Shown here piece after piece: positions 14,047-21,627 of a stretch of 25,067 nt of DNA. Each line of letters opens with the position of its first letter. Position 1 is the stretch's first letter. Origin of the DNA: an uncultured bacterium (GTDB taxonomy: Bacteria; Bacillota; Clostridia; Oscillospirales; Ruminococcaceae). The notes under the pieces were generated by a model. It made no database searches, had not been told where the DNA came from, and saw nothing but the letters and a program-made list of their open reading frames with translations. The stretch is taken from NCBI GenBank assembly GCA_905215595.1, contig CAJMQZ010000020.1, positions 1 through 25,067 of the forward strand, in the 5' to 3' direction. A program made the translations under genes and the position numbers.

Positions 14047-14802
14047 ATGAAAGATCCCGCACTGGCATCGTCCAGCCGCTTGGGCGGCGCTGTGATCAGC
14101 GACCGCGTTGTTGCAAGCCTGCTGGAGGAGCTGACCAACGGGCGCTATGCCCAAGCCGACCGCCTGCCCGCCGAGGTAGACCTTGCCACCGAATTGGGGG
14201 TAAGCCGCACCGTGATCCGTGACGCGCTGAGCGAGATGGAGCGCGCCGGTTATGTGGAACGGGTGCGCGGCATTGGCACGGTAGTGAACCGCGCTGTGCT
14301 GGGGCTGCGCAGCCGCTTGGACCAGAAGCTGGAGTACTACCCGCTGATCCGCAGCTTTGGCAGCTACCCCCATGCCGACGGCATTCAGGTGATGCTTCTT
14401 CGTGCAGGCGAGGAGATGGCCCACGCGCTGGCGCTGGAAGTCGGTGATGAGGTGATCTGCATCAAAAAGCGCATCCTTGCCGATACGACCCCGGTGATCT
14501 ATTCCATCGACTACCTGCCCCGCAGCCTGTTCGGCAACCGGGACTACACCCGCATCGACCTGACCGGCGACATCTTTGAAATTTTGGAGCAGGAGTGCCA
14601 CCAGCAGATCTCCTCCAATGTGGCGCACCTGAAAGCCAGCTGCGGCGACGAAGCCATCCGTGCAGCCATGCGGCTTGCCCCGGGTGAGGCCATGCTGCTG
14701 CTGGACGAGGTATGTTTCAATCGTTTGTGCAGGCCGGTGATGCGCTCGCTGAGCTACTACACAAACTTTTTTGATTTTTCCATTTTACGCAAACTGCTTT
14801 AA
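14047..14802 (+). CDS. GntR-family transcriptional regulator with UTRA ligand domain
   Basis: A 251-aa regulator. A winged helix occupies about residues 15-80: LPAEVDLATELGVSRTVIRD is the GntR helix-turn-helix and GYVERVRGIGTVV the wing. A UTRA-type effector domain follows (about 95-245), with IKKRILADTTPVIYSIDYLP typical of HutC-like members. ATG 14047 follows GGAGG by eight bases. It ends 17 bases before pyrB, so regulator and pyrBI are probably one transcript. UTRA domains bind small molecules such as sugars, amino acids or nucleotide-like compounds; the ligand here is unknown. Confidence 0.88.
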   Translation: MKDPALASSSRLGGAVISDRVVASLLEELTNGRYAQADRLPAEVDLATELGVSRTVIRDALSEMERAGYVERVRGIGTVVNRAVLGLRSRLDQKLEYYPLIRSFGSYPHADGIQVMLLRAGEEMAHALALEVGDEVICIKKRILADTTPVIYSIDYLPRSLFGNRDYTRIDLTGDIFEILEQECHQQISSNVAHLKASCGDEAIRAAMRLAPGEAMLLLDEVCFNRLCRPVMRSLSYYTNFFDFSILRKLL

Positions 14803-14819
14803 ACGGAGGTATACTGTCC

Positions 14820-15761
14820 ATGCGTCATCTGATCGATCCTTTGGATCTCACCCAGCAGGAGATCACACAGCTGCTTGATCTTGCCGACCGTATCTGCGCC
14901 GACCCTGCTGCCTATCAGGAGGTTGCCAACCACAAAAAGCTGGCTACCTTGTTCTACGAGCCCTCCACCCGCACCCGCCTGTCCTTTGAGGCGGCTATGC
15001 TGAACTTGGGCGGCCATGTGCTGGGCTTCCCCAGCGAGAACGTGTCCAGCGCCACCAAGGGCGAGAGCGTGGCTGACACCATCCGGGTGGTGTCCTGCTA
15101 TGCCGACATCGTTGCCATGCGCCACCCCAAGGAGGGCGCACCGCTGCGTGCCTCCCGCTACTCCCGCATTCCGGTGATCAACGCGGGTGACGGTGGTCAC
15201 CAGCACCCCACCCAGACCCTGACCGACCTGATGACCATCCGCCGCCGCATGGGCAAGCTGGATGATCTGACCATTGGCCTGTGCGGTGATCTGAAGTTTG
15301 GCCGCACCGTCCACTCCCTGCTCAAGACCATGGCGCGCTGCAAGAATGTGCGCTTTGTGCTGATCAGCCCGGAGGAGCTGCGGGTGCCGGATTATATCAT
15401 CAACGATGTGCTGGAAGCCAACGGCATCCCCTACAAGGAGACCCGCAGTCTGGAGGAATCCATGCCGGAGCTGGATATCCTGTATATGACCCGCGTGCAG
15501 AAGGAGCGCTTCTTCAACGAGGAGGACTACATCCGCCTGAAGAACAGCTATGTGCTGACCCGCGAAAAGATGGCACAGGCCAAGCCCACCATGGCAGTGC
15601 TGCATCCCCTGCCCCGCGTGAACGAGATCGCACTGGATGTGGACGACGACCCCCGCGCCGCTTATTTTGAACAGGTGCAGAACGGCGTTTACGTCCGCAT
15701 GGCACTGATCATGACCCTGCTGGGGCTTGCAGACCCCAAAGCACCGAAGGAGGAAAACTGA
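14820..15761 (+). CDS. pyrB: Aspartate carbamoyltransferase catalytic subunit
   Basis: A 313-aa enzyme condensing carbamoyl phosphate and aspartate, the committed step of pyrimidine synthesis. Carbamoyl-phosphate contacts are visible as EPSTRTRLSFE (residues 47-57), the Lys in SATKGES (80) from the adjacent subunit, and HQHPTQTLTDL (127-137). HPLPR (262-266) belongs to the aspartate domain. Length is normal. The ATG follows GGAGG by ten bases. pyrI follows after one base, so a dodecameric PyrB6-PyrI6 holoenzyme is expected. No PyrR-type attenuator is seen in front of it. Confidence 0.96.
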   Translation: MRHLIDPLDLTQQEITQLLDLADRICADPAAYQEVANHKKLATLFYEPSTRTRLSFEAAMLNLGGHVLGFPSENVSSATKGESVADTIRVVSCYADIVAMRHPKEGAPLRASRYSRIPVINAGDGGHQHPTQTLTDLMTIRRRMGKLDDLTIGLCGDLKFGRTVHSLLKTMARCKNVRFVLISPEELRVPDYIINDVLEANGIPYKETRSLEESMPELDILYMTRVQKERFFNEEDYIRLKNSYVLTREKMAQAKPTMAVLHPLPRVNEIALDVDDDPRAAYFEQVQNGVYVRMALIMTLLGLADPKAPKEEN

Positions 15762-15762
15762 T

Positions 15763-16200
15763 ATGTTGAATATTGACGAGATTCAGAACGGTATTGTTAT
15801 CGACCACATCAAGGCAGGTACTGCTGTTGGTCTGATGGATCTGCTGGGCATTGCGGGCAACCGCACTGCCAGCGTGGCGCTGATCCAGAATGCACGCAGC
15901 AAAAAGACGGCCAGCGGCCGCAAGGATATCATCAAGGTAGAAGGCGATGCTTCGTGGCTAAACCTGGATGTGCTGGCTTACCTGGACCCGAACATTAGCG
16001 TGACCATTATTGAAAACGGCAAGGCTGTCCGCAAGGAGCAGCCCAAGCCCCCCAAGCGTCTGGTGAACATTGTGCGGTGCAAGAATCCCCGCTGCATCTC
16101 CAGCATTGAAGAGGAGTGCGACCAGATCTTTGAGCTGAGCTCCAACGGCAAGTATCGCTGCATCTACTGCGAACAGGAATTGCAGGTAAAGCCGGAGTAA
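15763..16200 (+). CDS. pyrI: Aspartate carbamoyltransferase regulatory subunit
   Basis: A 145-aa PyrI. The N-terminal allosteric domain includes IDHIKAGTA and VEGDASWLNLDVLAYL; the C-terminal zinc domain has C106-x4-C111 and C133-x2-C136 (CKNPRC and CIYC), the four zinc ligands that hold PyrI to PyrB. In the Escherichia coli enzyme PyrI binds CTP/UTP (inhibiting) and ATP (activating). ATG 15763 follows AGGAGG; the frame is open 12 codons further upstream inside pyrB, but that stretch has no ribosome site. It is the last gene of the operon, with a strong terminator 74 bases on. Confidence 0.96.
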   Translation: MLNIDEIQNGIVIDHIKAGTAVGLMDLLGIAGNRTASVALIQNARSKKTASGRKDIIKVEGDASWLNLDVLAYLDPNISVTIIENGKAVRKEQPKPPKRLVNIVRCKNPRCISSIEEECDQIFELSSNGKYRCIYCEQELQVKPE

Positions 16201-16273
16201 CTGCGCTTTTTACGATTTTAAATGCGTTCCGCTTCGCTCTGCGCATAGTTTAAGGAATTGCATTTTAGTTTTT

Positions 16274-16312
16274 CAGCTCAGCCAAGCCTGCGGGCTTGGC
16301 TGAGCTGCTTTT
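16274..16312 (+). terminator. Terminator of the gntR-pyrBI operon
   Basis: A perfect 15-bp stem (16274-16288 with 16293-16307), loop TGCG, then CTTTTT. A textbook intrinsic terminator on the plus strand. Confidence 0.93.
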
Positions 16313-16423
16313 TCACGGAAGGGACGCAGAGGGAAACGGCAGCTGCCGCGCTGGTTTTCTACCGAAACAGTCGCGCGGCGGGTCAGCTTTCTGCTGACTG
16401 GCAGATACGATGATTTAATAGAT

Positions 16424-16472
16424 AAAAAGGACTGCCATACTGGGCAAAACCCATGTAGAGCAGTCCTTTTTT
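16424..16472. terminator. Bidirectional terminator-like hairpin
   Basis: A 12-bp perfect stem AAAAAGGACTGC (16424-16435) with GCAGTCCTTTTT (16460-16471), enclosing a smaller TGGG-CAAAA-CCCA stem. T-runs exist on both strands, so it could end transcription from either side. Confidence 0.7.
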
Positions 16473-16671
16473 GAACAAAAGAAAACTGACGGAACTCTTT
16501 GCAGCGCACGATATTCCGGCTTTCCTACGCCATTCCCATACAGCAAACAAAACCGGAATTGCGACGCATCGAGAAACTTTATCGAATGCAACCCCCAAAA
16601 GGCCCGCCGCAGAAAGTCCCGTCAGCAAGGTACTGTGCATTCCTGCACAGCCCAAAAAAAGCAAAGGTAGG

Positions 16672-16703
16672 CAGCCTGCTTACACGCACCGCAGGCTGTT
16701 TTT
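16672..16703 (+). terminator. Plus-strand terminator-like hairpin without an upstream gene
   Basis: CAGCCTGC (16672-16679) pairs with GCAGGCTG (16691-16698), followed by TTTTT. No plus-strand gene precedes it after the pyrBI terminator, so it may mark the 3' end of a small RNA or be part of a repeat. Confidence 0.55.
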
Positions 16704-16724
16704 CCATCCAGCAACAAAGCTTTT

Positions 16725-16744
16725 AAAAAGAAGGGTGTAACCCT
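16725..16744 (-). terminator. Weak hairpin plus U-run (possible small-RNA end)
   Basis: On the minus strand AGGGT-TAC-ACCCT (16732-16744) is followed by TTCTTTTT. The stem has only five pairs. It lies about 50 bases downstream of the promoter at 16795-16803, so the two could delimit a transcript of about 65 bases. Confidence 0.35.
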
Positions 16745-16794
16745 CCCACCGCAACGTGACCATGTCCGCACGGAAGGCTTCCTTTACTGACCAC

Positions 16795-16803
16795 AGTATA
16801 GCA
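16795..16803 (-). promoter_or_regulatory. Orphan extended -10 promoter
   Basis: TGC followed by TATACT on the minus strand (complement of 16795-16803). TTGTGC lies 19 bases upstream and GTGCAA 17 bases upstream. It points into the gene-free block and has no gene to drive. Confidence 0.45.
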
Positions 16804-16853
16804 GAGTTACGCTTCTGTTGCACAAAAATTGTCATATTCTGACGGTGCAGATG

Positions 16854-18146
16854 TCATGAATTGTCGGTTGGCACCGCACAGGTAAAGCGGAACCAATTGT
16901 CCCGGCAGCTCAGGGTATACTCCGCACCGTGGCGCAGCAGAACGTCCCGCACATTGGAAAGTCCCATGCCGTGGCCGGGCTCTTTGCGGGTGGTGCGGGG
17001 CAACTGCCCATCCGGCGGCAGCTCCACATCCCGCTGCACCCGATTGCGCACCGAGAGAAGGTATTCCTCCTCCGTTTTTCGCACCCGCACATACACCTCC
17101 GGTGGGTATGCCTGCGCTGCGGCACAGATGGCGTTATCCAGCAGATTTGCCAGTACAGTGACCATATCCACCCCGCTCAGGGGGAAATCCCGCAGGTCGC
17201 ACAGGTCAAAATACACGCTTACGCCCTGCCGGGCGGCTTCTTCGTACTTGCGGGTCAGGATGGAGTCCAGCAGCGGATTGTGGGTATCCATAATGGTAGT
17301 GCTGGCCGCCACGGCCTTATCCACACCGGCAATATAGTCCTGCGCACCGGCCACATCCTTCTGCTCCAGCAGGGTGCGCAGGGCGCTGATATGGTTGGTA
17401 AACTCATGAGTCAGGCGGCGCTGGGCGGTGTAGGAATCCAGCAAGGCCGAAGCACGCTGCTGCTCCAGCTCGGCCTGAAAATGCAAGCTGCGCCGCTGCA
17501 TGACCTGATCGTTGAACATAGCCACGATATACAGATGTACCATAACAGCCACCGTAAGCCCCACTGTCATCCCCATTGTGGCTATGGTGGCCCTTTTGTT
17601 GTTATCTGTGAGCATGAGCAGAATGTTCAGCACCACGACAACGCCCGGAAAAAAGCTCATAGTAAGCGCCTGCAAGGGCTCCAGCGCATTGTATCTGCGC
17701 CACTTGCCTACAAAGAAAGACACGCCCGCGCCGACCACCAGATTCGTAAATGACATGATGACCAGACAGTCCGCACGCTGTAGGATCTGCTGCAGCTCAC
17801 ACTTCAGCATCCACGATGTGACATACCGCACACTGTTTTCCGCCAGCAAGCACATGGTACCGTTGATCAGGCAGGTGGTAAGCTTCTGCCATGGTGTGCC
17901 GCCAAACAGCATGACGGTGATGAACAGAAAAAGAAACGTGAATGCCACTGCCATCGGCGTAAAAAAGCCAAAGTTGCTCACGACCGAGAGGATCATTGTG
18001 AGCACGGTTATAACGCAGGACCATACCAGCGGGTGCTTTACCCTACCCTTGCCAAGGTAAGCATATTCAACCATGATAAAGCCGAGCCATTGGGTCAGGC
18101 AGACACAGTGACCGTACACATACCAGTGCCAGAATTCTTCATTCAT
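16854..18146 (-). CDS. AgrC-like sensor histidine kinase (GHKL type)
   Basis: A 430-aa membrane kinase. About six hydrophobic helices span residues 15-210, with no large extracellular loop. The phospho-acceptor box is RRLTHEFTNHISALRTLL with His247. The ATPase domain has the N box VLANLLDNAICAA (about 331-343, Asn334 and Asn338) and the G box GHGMGLSNV (391-399). This layout matches AgrC/ComD/VirS-type kinases that pair with LytTR regulators. Its ATG overlaps the end of the response-regulator gene by eight bases, so the pair is cotranscribed and probably coupled. No agrB/agrD-like signal genes are seen beside it. Confidence 0.88.
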   Translation of the reverse strand: MNEEFWHWYVYGHCVCLTQWLGFIMVEYAYLGKGRVKHPLVWSCVITVLTMILSVVSNFGFFTPMAVAFTFLFLFITVMLFGGTPWQKLTTCLINGTMCLLAENSVRYVTSWMLKCELQQILQRADCLVIMSFTNLVVGAGVSFFVGKWRRYNALEPLQALTMSFFPGVVVVLNILLMLTDNNKRATIATMGMTVGLTVAVMVHLYIVAMFNDQVMQRRSLHFQAELEQQRASALLDSYTAQRRLTHEFTNHISALRTLLEQKDVAGAQDYIAGVDKAVAASTTIMDTHNPLLDSILTRKYEEAARQGVSVYFDLCDLRDFPLSGVDMVTVLANLLDNAICAAAQAYPPEVYVRVRKTEEEYLLSVRNRVQRDVELPPDGQLPRTTRKEPGHGMGLSNVRDVLLRHGAEYTLSCRDNWFRFTCAVPTDNS

Positions 18147-18861
18147 CGCCGAACTGCCCCTTCCATTCCAGCCATGCGCTGCGGATAGCCGGAAAATCCT
18201 GTCGGCTTGCGTTCAACTCCACCCCGCTGCGCAGTTCCACTTTATAGTTACGGATGGAGCGCACATACTGCAGATTGACTACATCGCTGCGCCCTACCTG
18301 CAAAAAACCGTTTTCGTACAGCATGGCGGGCAGATCCGCGATCTTGCCGTAAAAGGTGCAGATGGGCTGGTGCGGGATATCGCCGTAGACGTTGATCTGC
18401 CGCAGATCGCTTTCCAGATAATAGATCTGATCCAGCGGGATCTCACTGGTGGTACGGTTGTGGTGCACCTCCAGCGTCTTTTTAGGGTCGGTCATGCCGG
18501 AGAAGATATCCTCCAGACAGCTGGGCAGCTGGGCGGCAATATCCCGCTTGAGTAGGTAGCGGTAAGCGTTGACCGTGTAGCCCTTTGGGGCAAATTCCAG
18601 ATAAGCCGAAATGTACACCAGCACGATATCCGGGGCGATCTGCCGCAGCCTGCGCCCCAGCGCAATGCCATCGGTGGTTTTTAGGTCTACATCCAGAAAC
18701 GCCAGCTGGTAGCGTTCCAGTTCCGGGGTAGCCAGCAGCTGCTCGCCGCTGGTGCAGACGGTGCTCTGCACCTGAATCTCCCGAGCGCGGAACCATTCCG
18801 AGATATACTCGTCCATCCGCGCAGCGAAGGCCGCATCGTCGTCGCAGACCAGAATGTGCAT
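18139..18861 (-). CDS. LytTR-family response regulator (AgrA-like)
   Basis: A 240-aa regulator. Receiver domain at residues 1-120: acidic pocket CDDDA, phospho-acceptor Asp57 in FLDVDL, Ser85 in VYISAY and Lys105 in LLKRD. DNA-binding LytTR domain at about 135-238, with IYYLESDLRQINVYG and GFLQVGRSDVVNLQYVRSI, the usual F-x-x-x-x-R-S-x-x-V-N motif region. The ATG at 18859-18861 follows GGAGG by nine bases; the frame extends 11 codons further upstream without a ribosome site. Upstream are a hairpin leader (18886-18936) and a promoter. The gene order is regulator then kinase. Confidence 0.92.
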   Translation of the reverse strand: MHILVCDDDAAFAARMDEYISEWFRAREIQVQSTVCTSGEQLLATPELERYQLAFLDVDLKTTDGIALGRRLRQIAPDIVLVYISAYLEFAPKGYTVNAYRYLLKRDIAAQLPSCLEDIFSGMTDPKKTLEVHHNRTTSEIPLDQIYYLESDLRQINVYGDIPHQPICTFYGKIADLPAMLYENGFLQVGRSDVVNLQYVRSIRNYKVELRSGVELNASRQDFPAIRSAWLEWKGQFGDE

Positions 18862-18885
18862 GGGGTGTTTCCTCCTTTTGAATAC

Positions 18886-18936
18886 AAAAAGCATATAGCG
18901 ATGTTCCCCGCCGGGAGAAGCACCCTATATGCTTTT
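18886..18936 (-). terminator. Terminator-like hairpin in the leader of the two-component operon
   Basis: On the minus strand GCATATAG (18925-18932) pairs with CTATATGC (18891-18898), extended by A/T pairs and followed by TTTTTGTATT. It begins directly after a predicted -10 and ends 24 bases before the response-regulator ATG. It could terminate the upstream transporter transcript, attenuate this operon, or cap its 5' end. Confidence 0.65.
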
Positions 18937-18965
18937 ATATTACACTTGTCCTGCCTGTTCGTCAA
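18937..18965 (-). promoter_or_regulatory. Promoter of the two-component operon
   Basis: Minus-strand TTGACG (18960-18965), 17-base spacer, TAATAT (18937-18942). The implied transcript begins within the following hairpin. Confidence 0.65.
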
Positions 18966-18993
18966 TCAAAGACGGAGCAGACTCCGGGATATT

Positions 18994-20364
18994 TTATGCA
19001 AGGAATTTGTCGTAGAGACCAAATGCAAAGATGAACACCACGATGAGCGGCAGCACATAGGTCAGGTAGCCGCGCATCCAGTCCTGCACTTTGAGCCCCT
19101 CGCCGGTGTTGACCTCTTTTTTGTAGTTCTGCCAGCCCCAGCCGTAGCGGGTAACGCAGAACAGCAGATACACCAGGCTGCCCAGCGGCAGGAAGAGGTT
19201 GCTGACCAGAAAATCCTCTACATCCAGCACAGCGCCGCCAAATACTGCAAAGCCATCCCATGCCCACAGATTATAGCCCAGCACGCAGGGCATGGACAGA
19301 AGGATGATGAGCACAAGATTCACCAGACTGGACTTTTTACGGCTGCAGCCAGTCAGTTCCATGCCGCAGCAGATGATATTCTCGAACACTGCCAGCACGG
19401 TGGACATGGCTGCAAAGGCCATGAACAAAAAGAACAGGCTGCCCCACAGCCGCCCCATGGACATATTGGCAAAGATGTTGGGCAGGGTGATAAAGATGAG
19501 GCTGGGGCCGCTGGTCTGGTCCACATGGTAGGTAAAGCAGGCCGGGAAGATGATCAAACCGGCGGTGATGGCTACAAAGGTATCCAGCACCACAATGCGG
19601 ACAGACTCGCCCAGCAGGGAGTGCTCCTTGCCGATATAGCTGCCAAAAATAGACATAGCACCGATGCCAAGGCTCAGGGTGAAGAAGGCCTGATTCATAG
19701 CGGAGACCAGCGTGTTGACCACGCCCACCTCCTGCATCCGGGCAAAATCCGGCACAAGGAAGAAGGAAAGGCCTTCCTTTGCCCCGGGCATGAACAGACT
19801 GTTGACAGCCAGCACCACCATAATGAGAAGCAGGGCAATCATCATGCCCTTAGTCACGCGCTCCAGACCGCTTTGCAGACCCTTGGCGCACACCAGAATG
19901 CCCACTACCACCACAAATATCATCCAGAAGGTCATGGTGGCGGGGCTGGCCAACATTTCGGTAAACTTACCGGCCACCTGCTCGGCGTTGAGCCCCGCCA
20001 GTTTGCCGACGGCGGTCATGTAGAAATAGTGCAGCATCCAGCCCGCCACGGTGGTGTAGAACATCATCAGCAGGTAGCAGCCGATGAGGGTGAAGTAGCC
20101 GTGGATGTGCCACTTCTGCCCAGGCTTTTCCAGCGCCTGATACGCCCGCACCGGGCTTTTGCGGGAAGCGCGTCCCACGGCAAACTCCATGGTCATGATA
20201 GGCAGACCCAGAATGACCAGAAAGATCAGGTAGAATAGTACAAAAGCACCGCCGCCGCCCTGCCCGGCAATATACGGGAACTTCCACACGTTGCCGATGC
20301 CGATGGCACAGCCTGCGGAAAGCAGAATAAAGCCAAGACGGGATTTCAGATTTTCTCGTTCCAT
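18994..20364 (-). CDS. Sodium-dependent transporter, NSS (SNF) family
   Basis: A 456-aa membrane transporter of the neurotransmitter:sodium symporter family, with about eleven to twelve helices. The first segment SRLGFILLSAGCAIGIGNVWKF followed by PYIAGQGGGGAF is the unwound TM1 substrate/Na+ region of the LeuT fold. MTMEFAVGRASRKSP is the conserved TM2 end and intracellular loop. Bacterial members import amino acids such as tryptophan, leucine or tyrosine, or are of unknown substrate. ATG 20362-20364 follows AAGGAG. The gene is read from its own extended -10 promoter and followed by the two-component operon's promoter. Confidence 0.93.
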   Translation of the reverse strand: MERENLKSRLGFILLSAGCAIGIGNVWKFPYIAGQGGGGAFVLFYLIFLVILGLPIMTMEFAVGRASRKSPVRAYQALEKPGQKWHIHGYFTLIGCYLLMMFYTTVAGWMLHYFYMTAVGKLAGLNAEQVAGKFTEMLASPATMTFWMIFVVVVGILVCAKGLQSGLERVTKGMMIALLLIMVVLAVNSLFMPGAKEGLSFFLVPDFARMQEVGVVNTLVSAMNQAFFTLSLGIGAMSIFGSYIGKEHSLLGESVRIVVLDTFVAITAGLIIFPACFTYHVDQTSGPSLIFITLPNIFANMSMGRLWGSLFFLFMAFAAMSTVLAVFENIICCGMELTGCSRKKSSLVNLVLIILLSMPCVLGYNLWAWDGFAVFGGAVLDVEDFLVSNLFLPLGSLVYLLFCVTRYGWGWQNYKKEVNTGEGLKVQDWMRGYLTYVLPLIVVFIFAFGLYDKFLA

Positions 20365-20430
20365 GATTTGATTGCTCCTTTTCCAGTTTGCCCGCCCGGC
20401 TTGGAATCCCTAGCAAAGCGTTGCTTATGT

Positions 20431-20439
20431 ATTATAGCA
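20431..20439 (-). promoter_or_regulatory. NSS transporter promoter (extended -10)
   Basis: TGC followed by perfect TATAAT on the minus strand (complement of 20431-20439). No clear -35 at 17 bases. The predicted start is about 60 bases upstream of the ATG. Confidence 0.6.
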
Positions 20440-20641
20440 CAAATCCTGCCGATGACCAGCGCCGTTTTACTGCAATGAACTTTTGTTGTCGAAAGCAAGA
20501 GCTGTATCTCTGACAGAAACAATCATGACGCCCGCATTATTTTATGCGGTTTCTATCGTTTTGCAGTTCTTTTTACATGTTTTATCCGCAAATTCAATTT
20601 TATTCATTTTTCAGATGAAAACCTGACAATTCTTCATCCTC
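20440..20641. other. AT-rich spacer
   Basis: About 200 bases without a supported gene, between the NSS promoter and the rluB terminator. The only structure seen is a small CCGCAT-TATTTT-ATGCGG hairpin near 20533-20550. With the flanking signals this makes up the 404-base gene-free gap 20365-20768. Confidence 0.5.
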
Positions 20642-20683
20642 AAAAAAGGGATTCCGAAACGCCCGCAGAGGTTTCGGAATCCC
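20642..20683 (-). terminator. Terminator of the scpAB-rluB operon
   Basis: A perfect 13-bp stem (20648-20660 with 20671-20683) and a 10-base loop, followed on the minus strand by TTTTTT. It lies 85 bases after the stop of the pseudouridine synthase. Confidence 0.92.
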
Positions 20684-20768
20684 AAATTACAAAATATCAT
20701 CCCGCTGAATATGGTCATAGCGCAACGAAAAGCTTTTTAAATCATTTCAGCCCATAAGGATGCTGCTC

Positions 20769-21596
20769 TTACTTCTGCTTACGGGGTGCGTTTTTGCCCA
20801 CAGGGCCGCGGGGACGGCGCTCGGCAGCCTTGGACTGCTGCGCAGCAGAGCGGGTCTGTGCACGTCCCTTGACGGCTGCGGCGCGCAGACCGTTCACCTC
20901 GGCCTTGGTGAGCTCGCGGTAGGTGCCGGGCTTGAGCATACCCAGCTTGACCACACCCTCGGCGTTGCGCTTCAGGCGCACCACCTCAAGACCCACGCTC
21001 TCGCACATCCGGCGAATTTCACGGTTTTTGCCCTCTTTCAGAGTCATCTCCATCACGGTGCGACCGGGCTCATCGGTGACCACATTGATGGCGCAGGGCA
21101 TGGTCTTGGTGCCGTCGTCCAGCACGACGCCGCTGCTCAGCTTGAGGATGGTGGCCTCGTCGGCGCGGGGCTGCACGGTAACACGGTACAACTTGGAGAT
21201 GCCGCCAGACGGATGGGTGACAGCCTGTGCAAAGGCACCATCGTTGGTCATCAGCAGCAGACCCTCGCTGTCCTTATCCAAGCGGCCCACCGGGTACAGG
21301 CGGGCAGGGATGTCGCTGACCAGGTCCATCACGGTCTTGCGGCCAAGTTCGTCGCTGGCGGTAGTCACATAGCCACGGGGCTTGTACAGCGCCAGATAAT
21401 ACAGCTGCTGGTTCTTCTGGATGTAGATGCGCTCGTCATCCACATGGAGCACATCACGGTTGGGGTCCATCTTGTCGCCCACCTTGACCGGGTGGCCGTT
21501 CACCTTGACGCGACCCTCGGCAATGATCTGCTCGGCGGCGCGGCGGGAGCACAGACCCTGCTCGGCCATGATCTTCTGAATACGTTCTTCTGCCAT
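20769..21596 (-). CDS. RluB/RsuA-family rRNA pseudouridine synthase
   Basis: A 275-aa enzyme with an N-terminal S4 RNA-binding domain (ERIQKIMAEQGLCSRRAAEQ to VKVNGHPVKVGD, about 4-55) and a TruA-fold catalytic domain. The catalytic Asp is in YPVGRLDKDSEGLLLMTNDG, and LKEGKNREIRRM is the second conserved motif. RluB forms pseudouridine in 23S rRNA helix 89; RsuA acts on 16S rRNA. Neighbourhood and length favour RluB. The Ala/Arg/Lys-rich tail (about 240-275) is probably disordered and RNA-binding. The ATG at 21594-21596 follows AAGGAG. It is the distal gene after scpAB, as is common in Firmicutes. Confidence 0.9.
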   Translation of the reverse strand: MAEERIQKIMAEQGLCSRRAAEQIIAEGRVKVNGHPVKVGDKMDPNRDVLHVDDERIYIQKNQQLYYLALYKPRGYVTTASDELGRKTVMDLVSDIPARLYPVGRLDKDSEGLLLMTNDGAFAQAVTHPSGGISKLYRVTVQPRADEATILKLSSGVVLDDGTKTMPCAINVVTDEPGRTVMEMTLKEGKNREIRRMCESVGLEVVRLKRNAEGVVKLGMLKPGTYRELTKAEVNGLRAAAVKGRAQTRSAAQQSKAAERRPRGPVGKNAPRKQK

Positions 21597-21627
21597 AATA
21601 TTACTCCTTGTGCGCCTCACGGCGCTC

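Larger units (their letters stand above)
16314..16853. other. 540-base gene-free, hairpin-rich block
   Basis: No ORF here has a ribosome site and a recognisable product; the longest open frame (minus, 16383-16664) starts at a TTG with no ribosome site. The block holds several inverted repeats: a palindrome CGGCAGCTGCCG near 16340, GTCAGC-TTTCT-GCTGAC near 16383-16399, terminator-like stems at 16424-16471 and 16672-16703, and CTGTGCA-TTCC-TGCACAG at 16633-16650. It sits between convergent units (pyrI and the histidine kinase). Candidates are a dispersed intergenic repeat, one or two small RNAs, or a decayed gene. Confidence 0.45.

Noticed and set aside
16490..16640. RNase P RNA-like GAAAGTCC segment in the gene-free block
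   Set aside because: Only this short string matches; other conserved RNase P regions are absent.
16383..16664. 93-aa minus-strand open frame in the gene-free block
   Set aside because: It begins at TTG without a ribosome site, runs through a terminator-like hairpin and has no domain. Kept only as part of a possible repeat.
16720..16800. Possible SRP RNA (GGTCAG followed by GGAAG)
   Set aside because: The conserved SRP core with its GGAAGCAG-type tetraloop region is not present; the similarity is a few bases only.
18856..20238. 460-aa plus-strand open frame, His- and Gln-rich
   Set aside because: It is antisense to the NSS transporter. The His/Gln richness comes from complementing membrane-protein codons.
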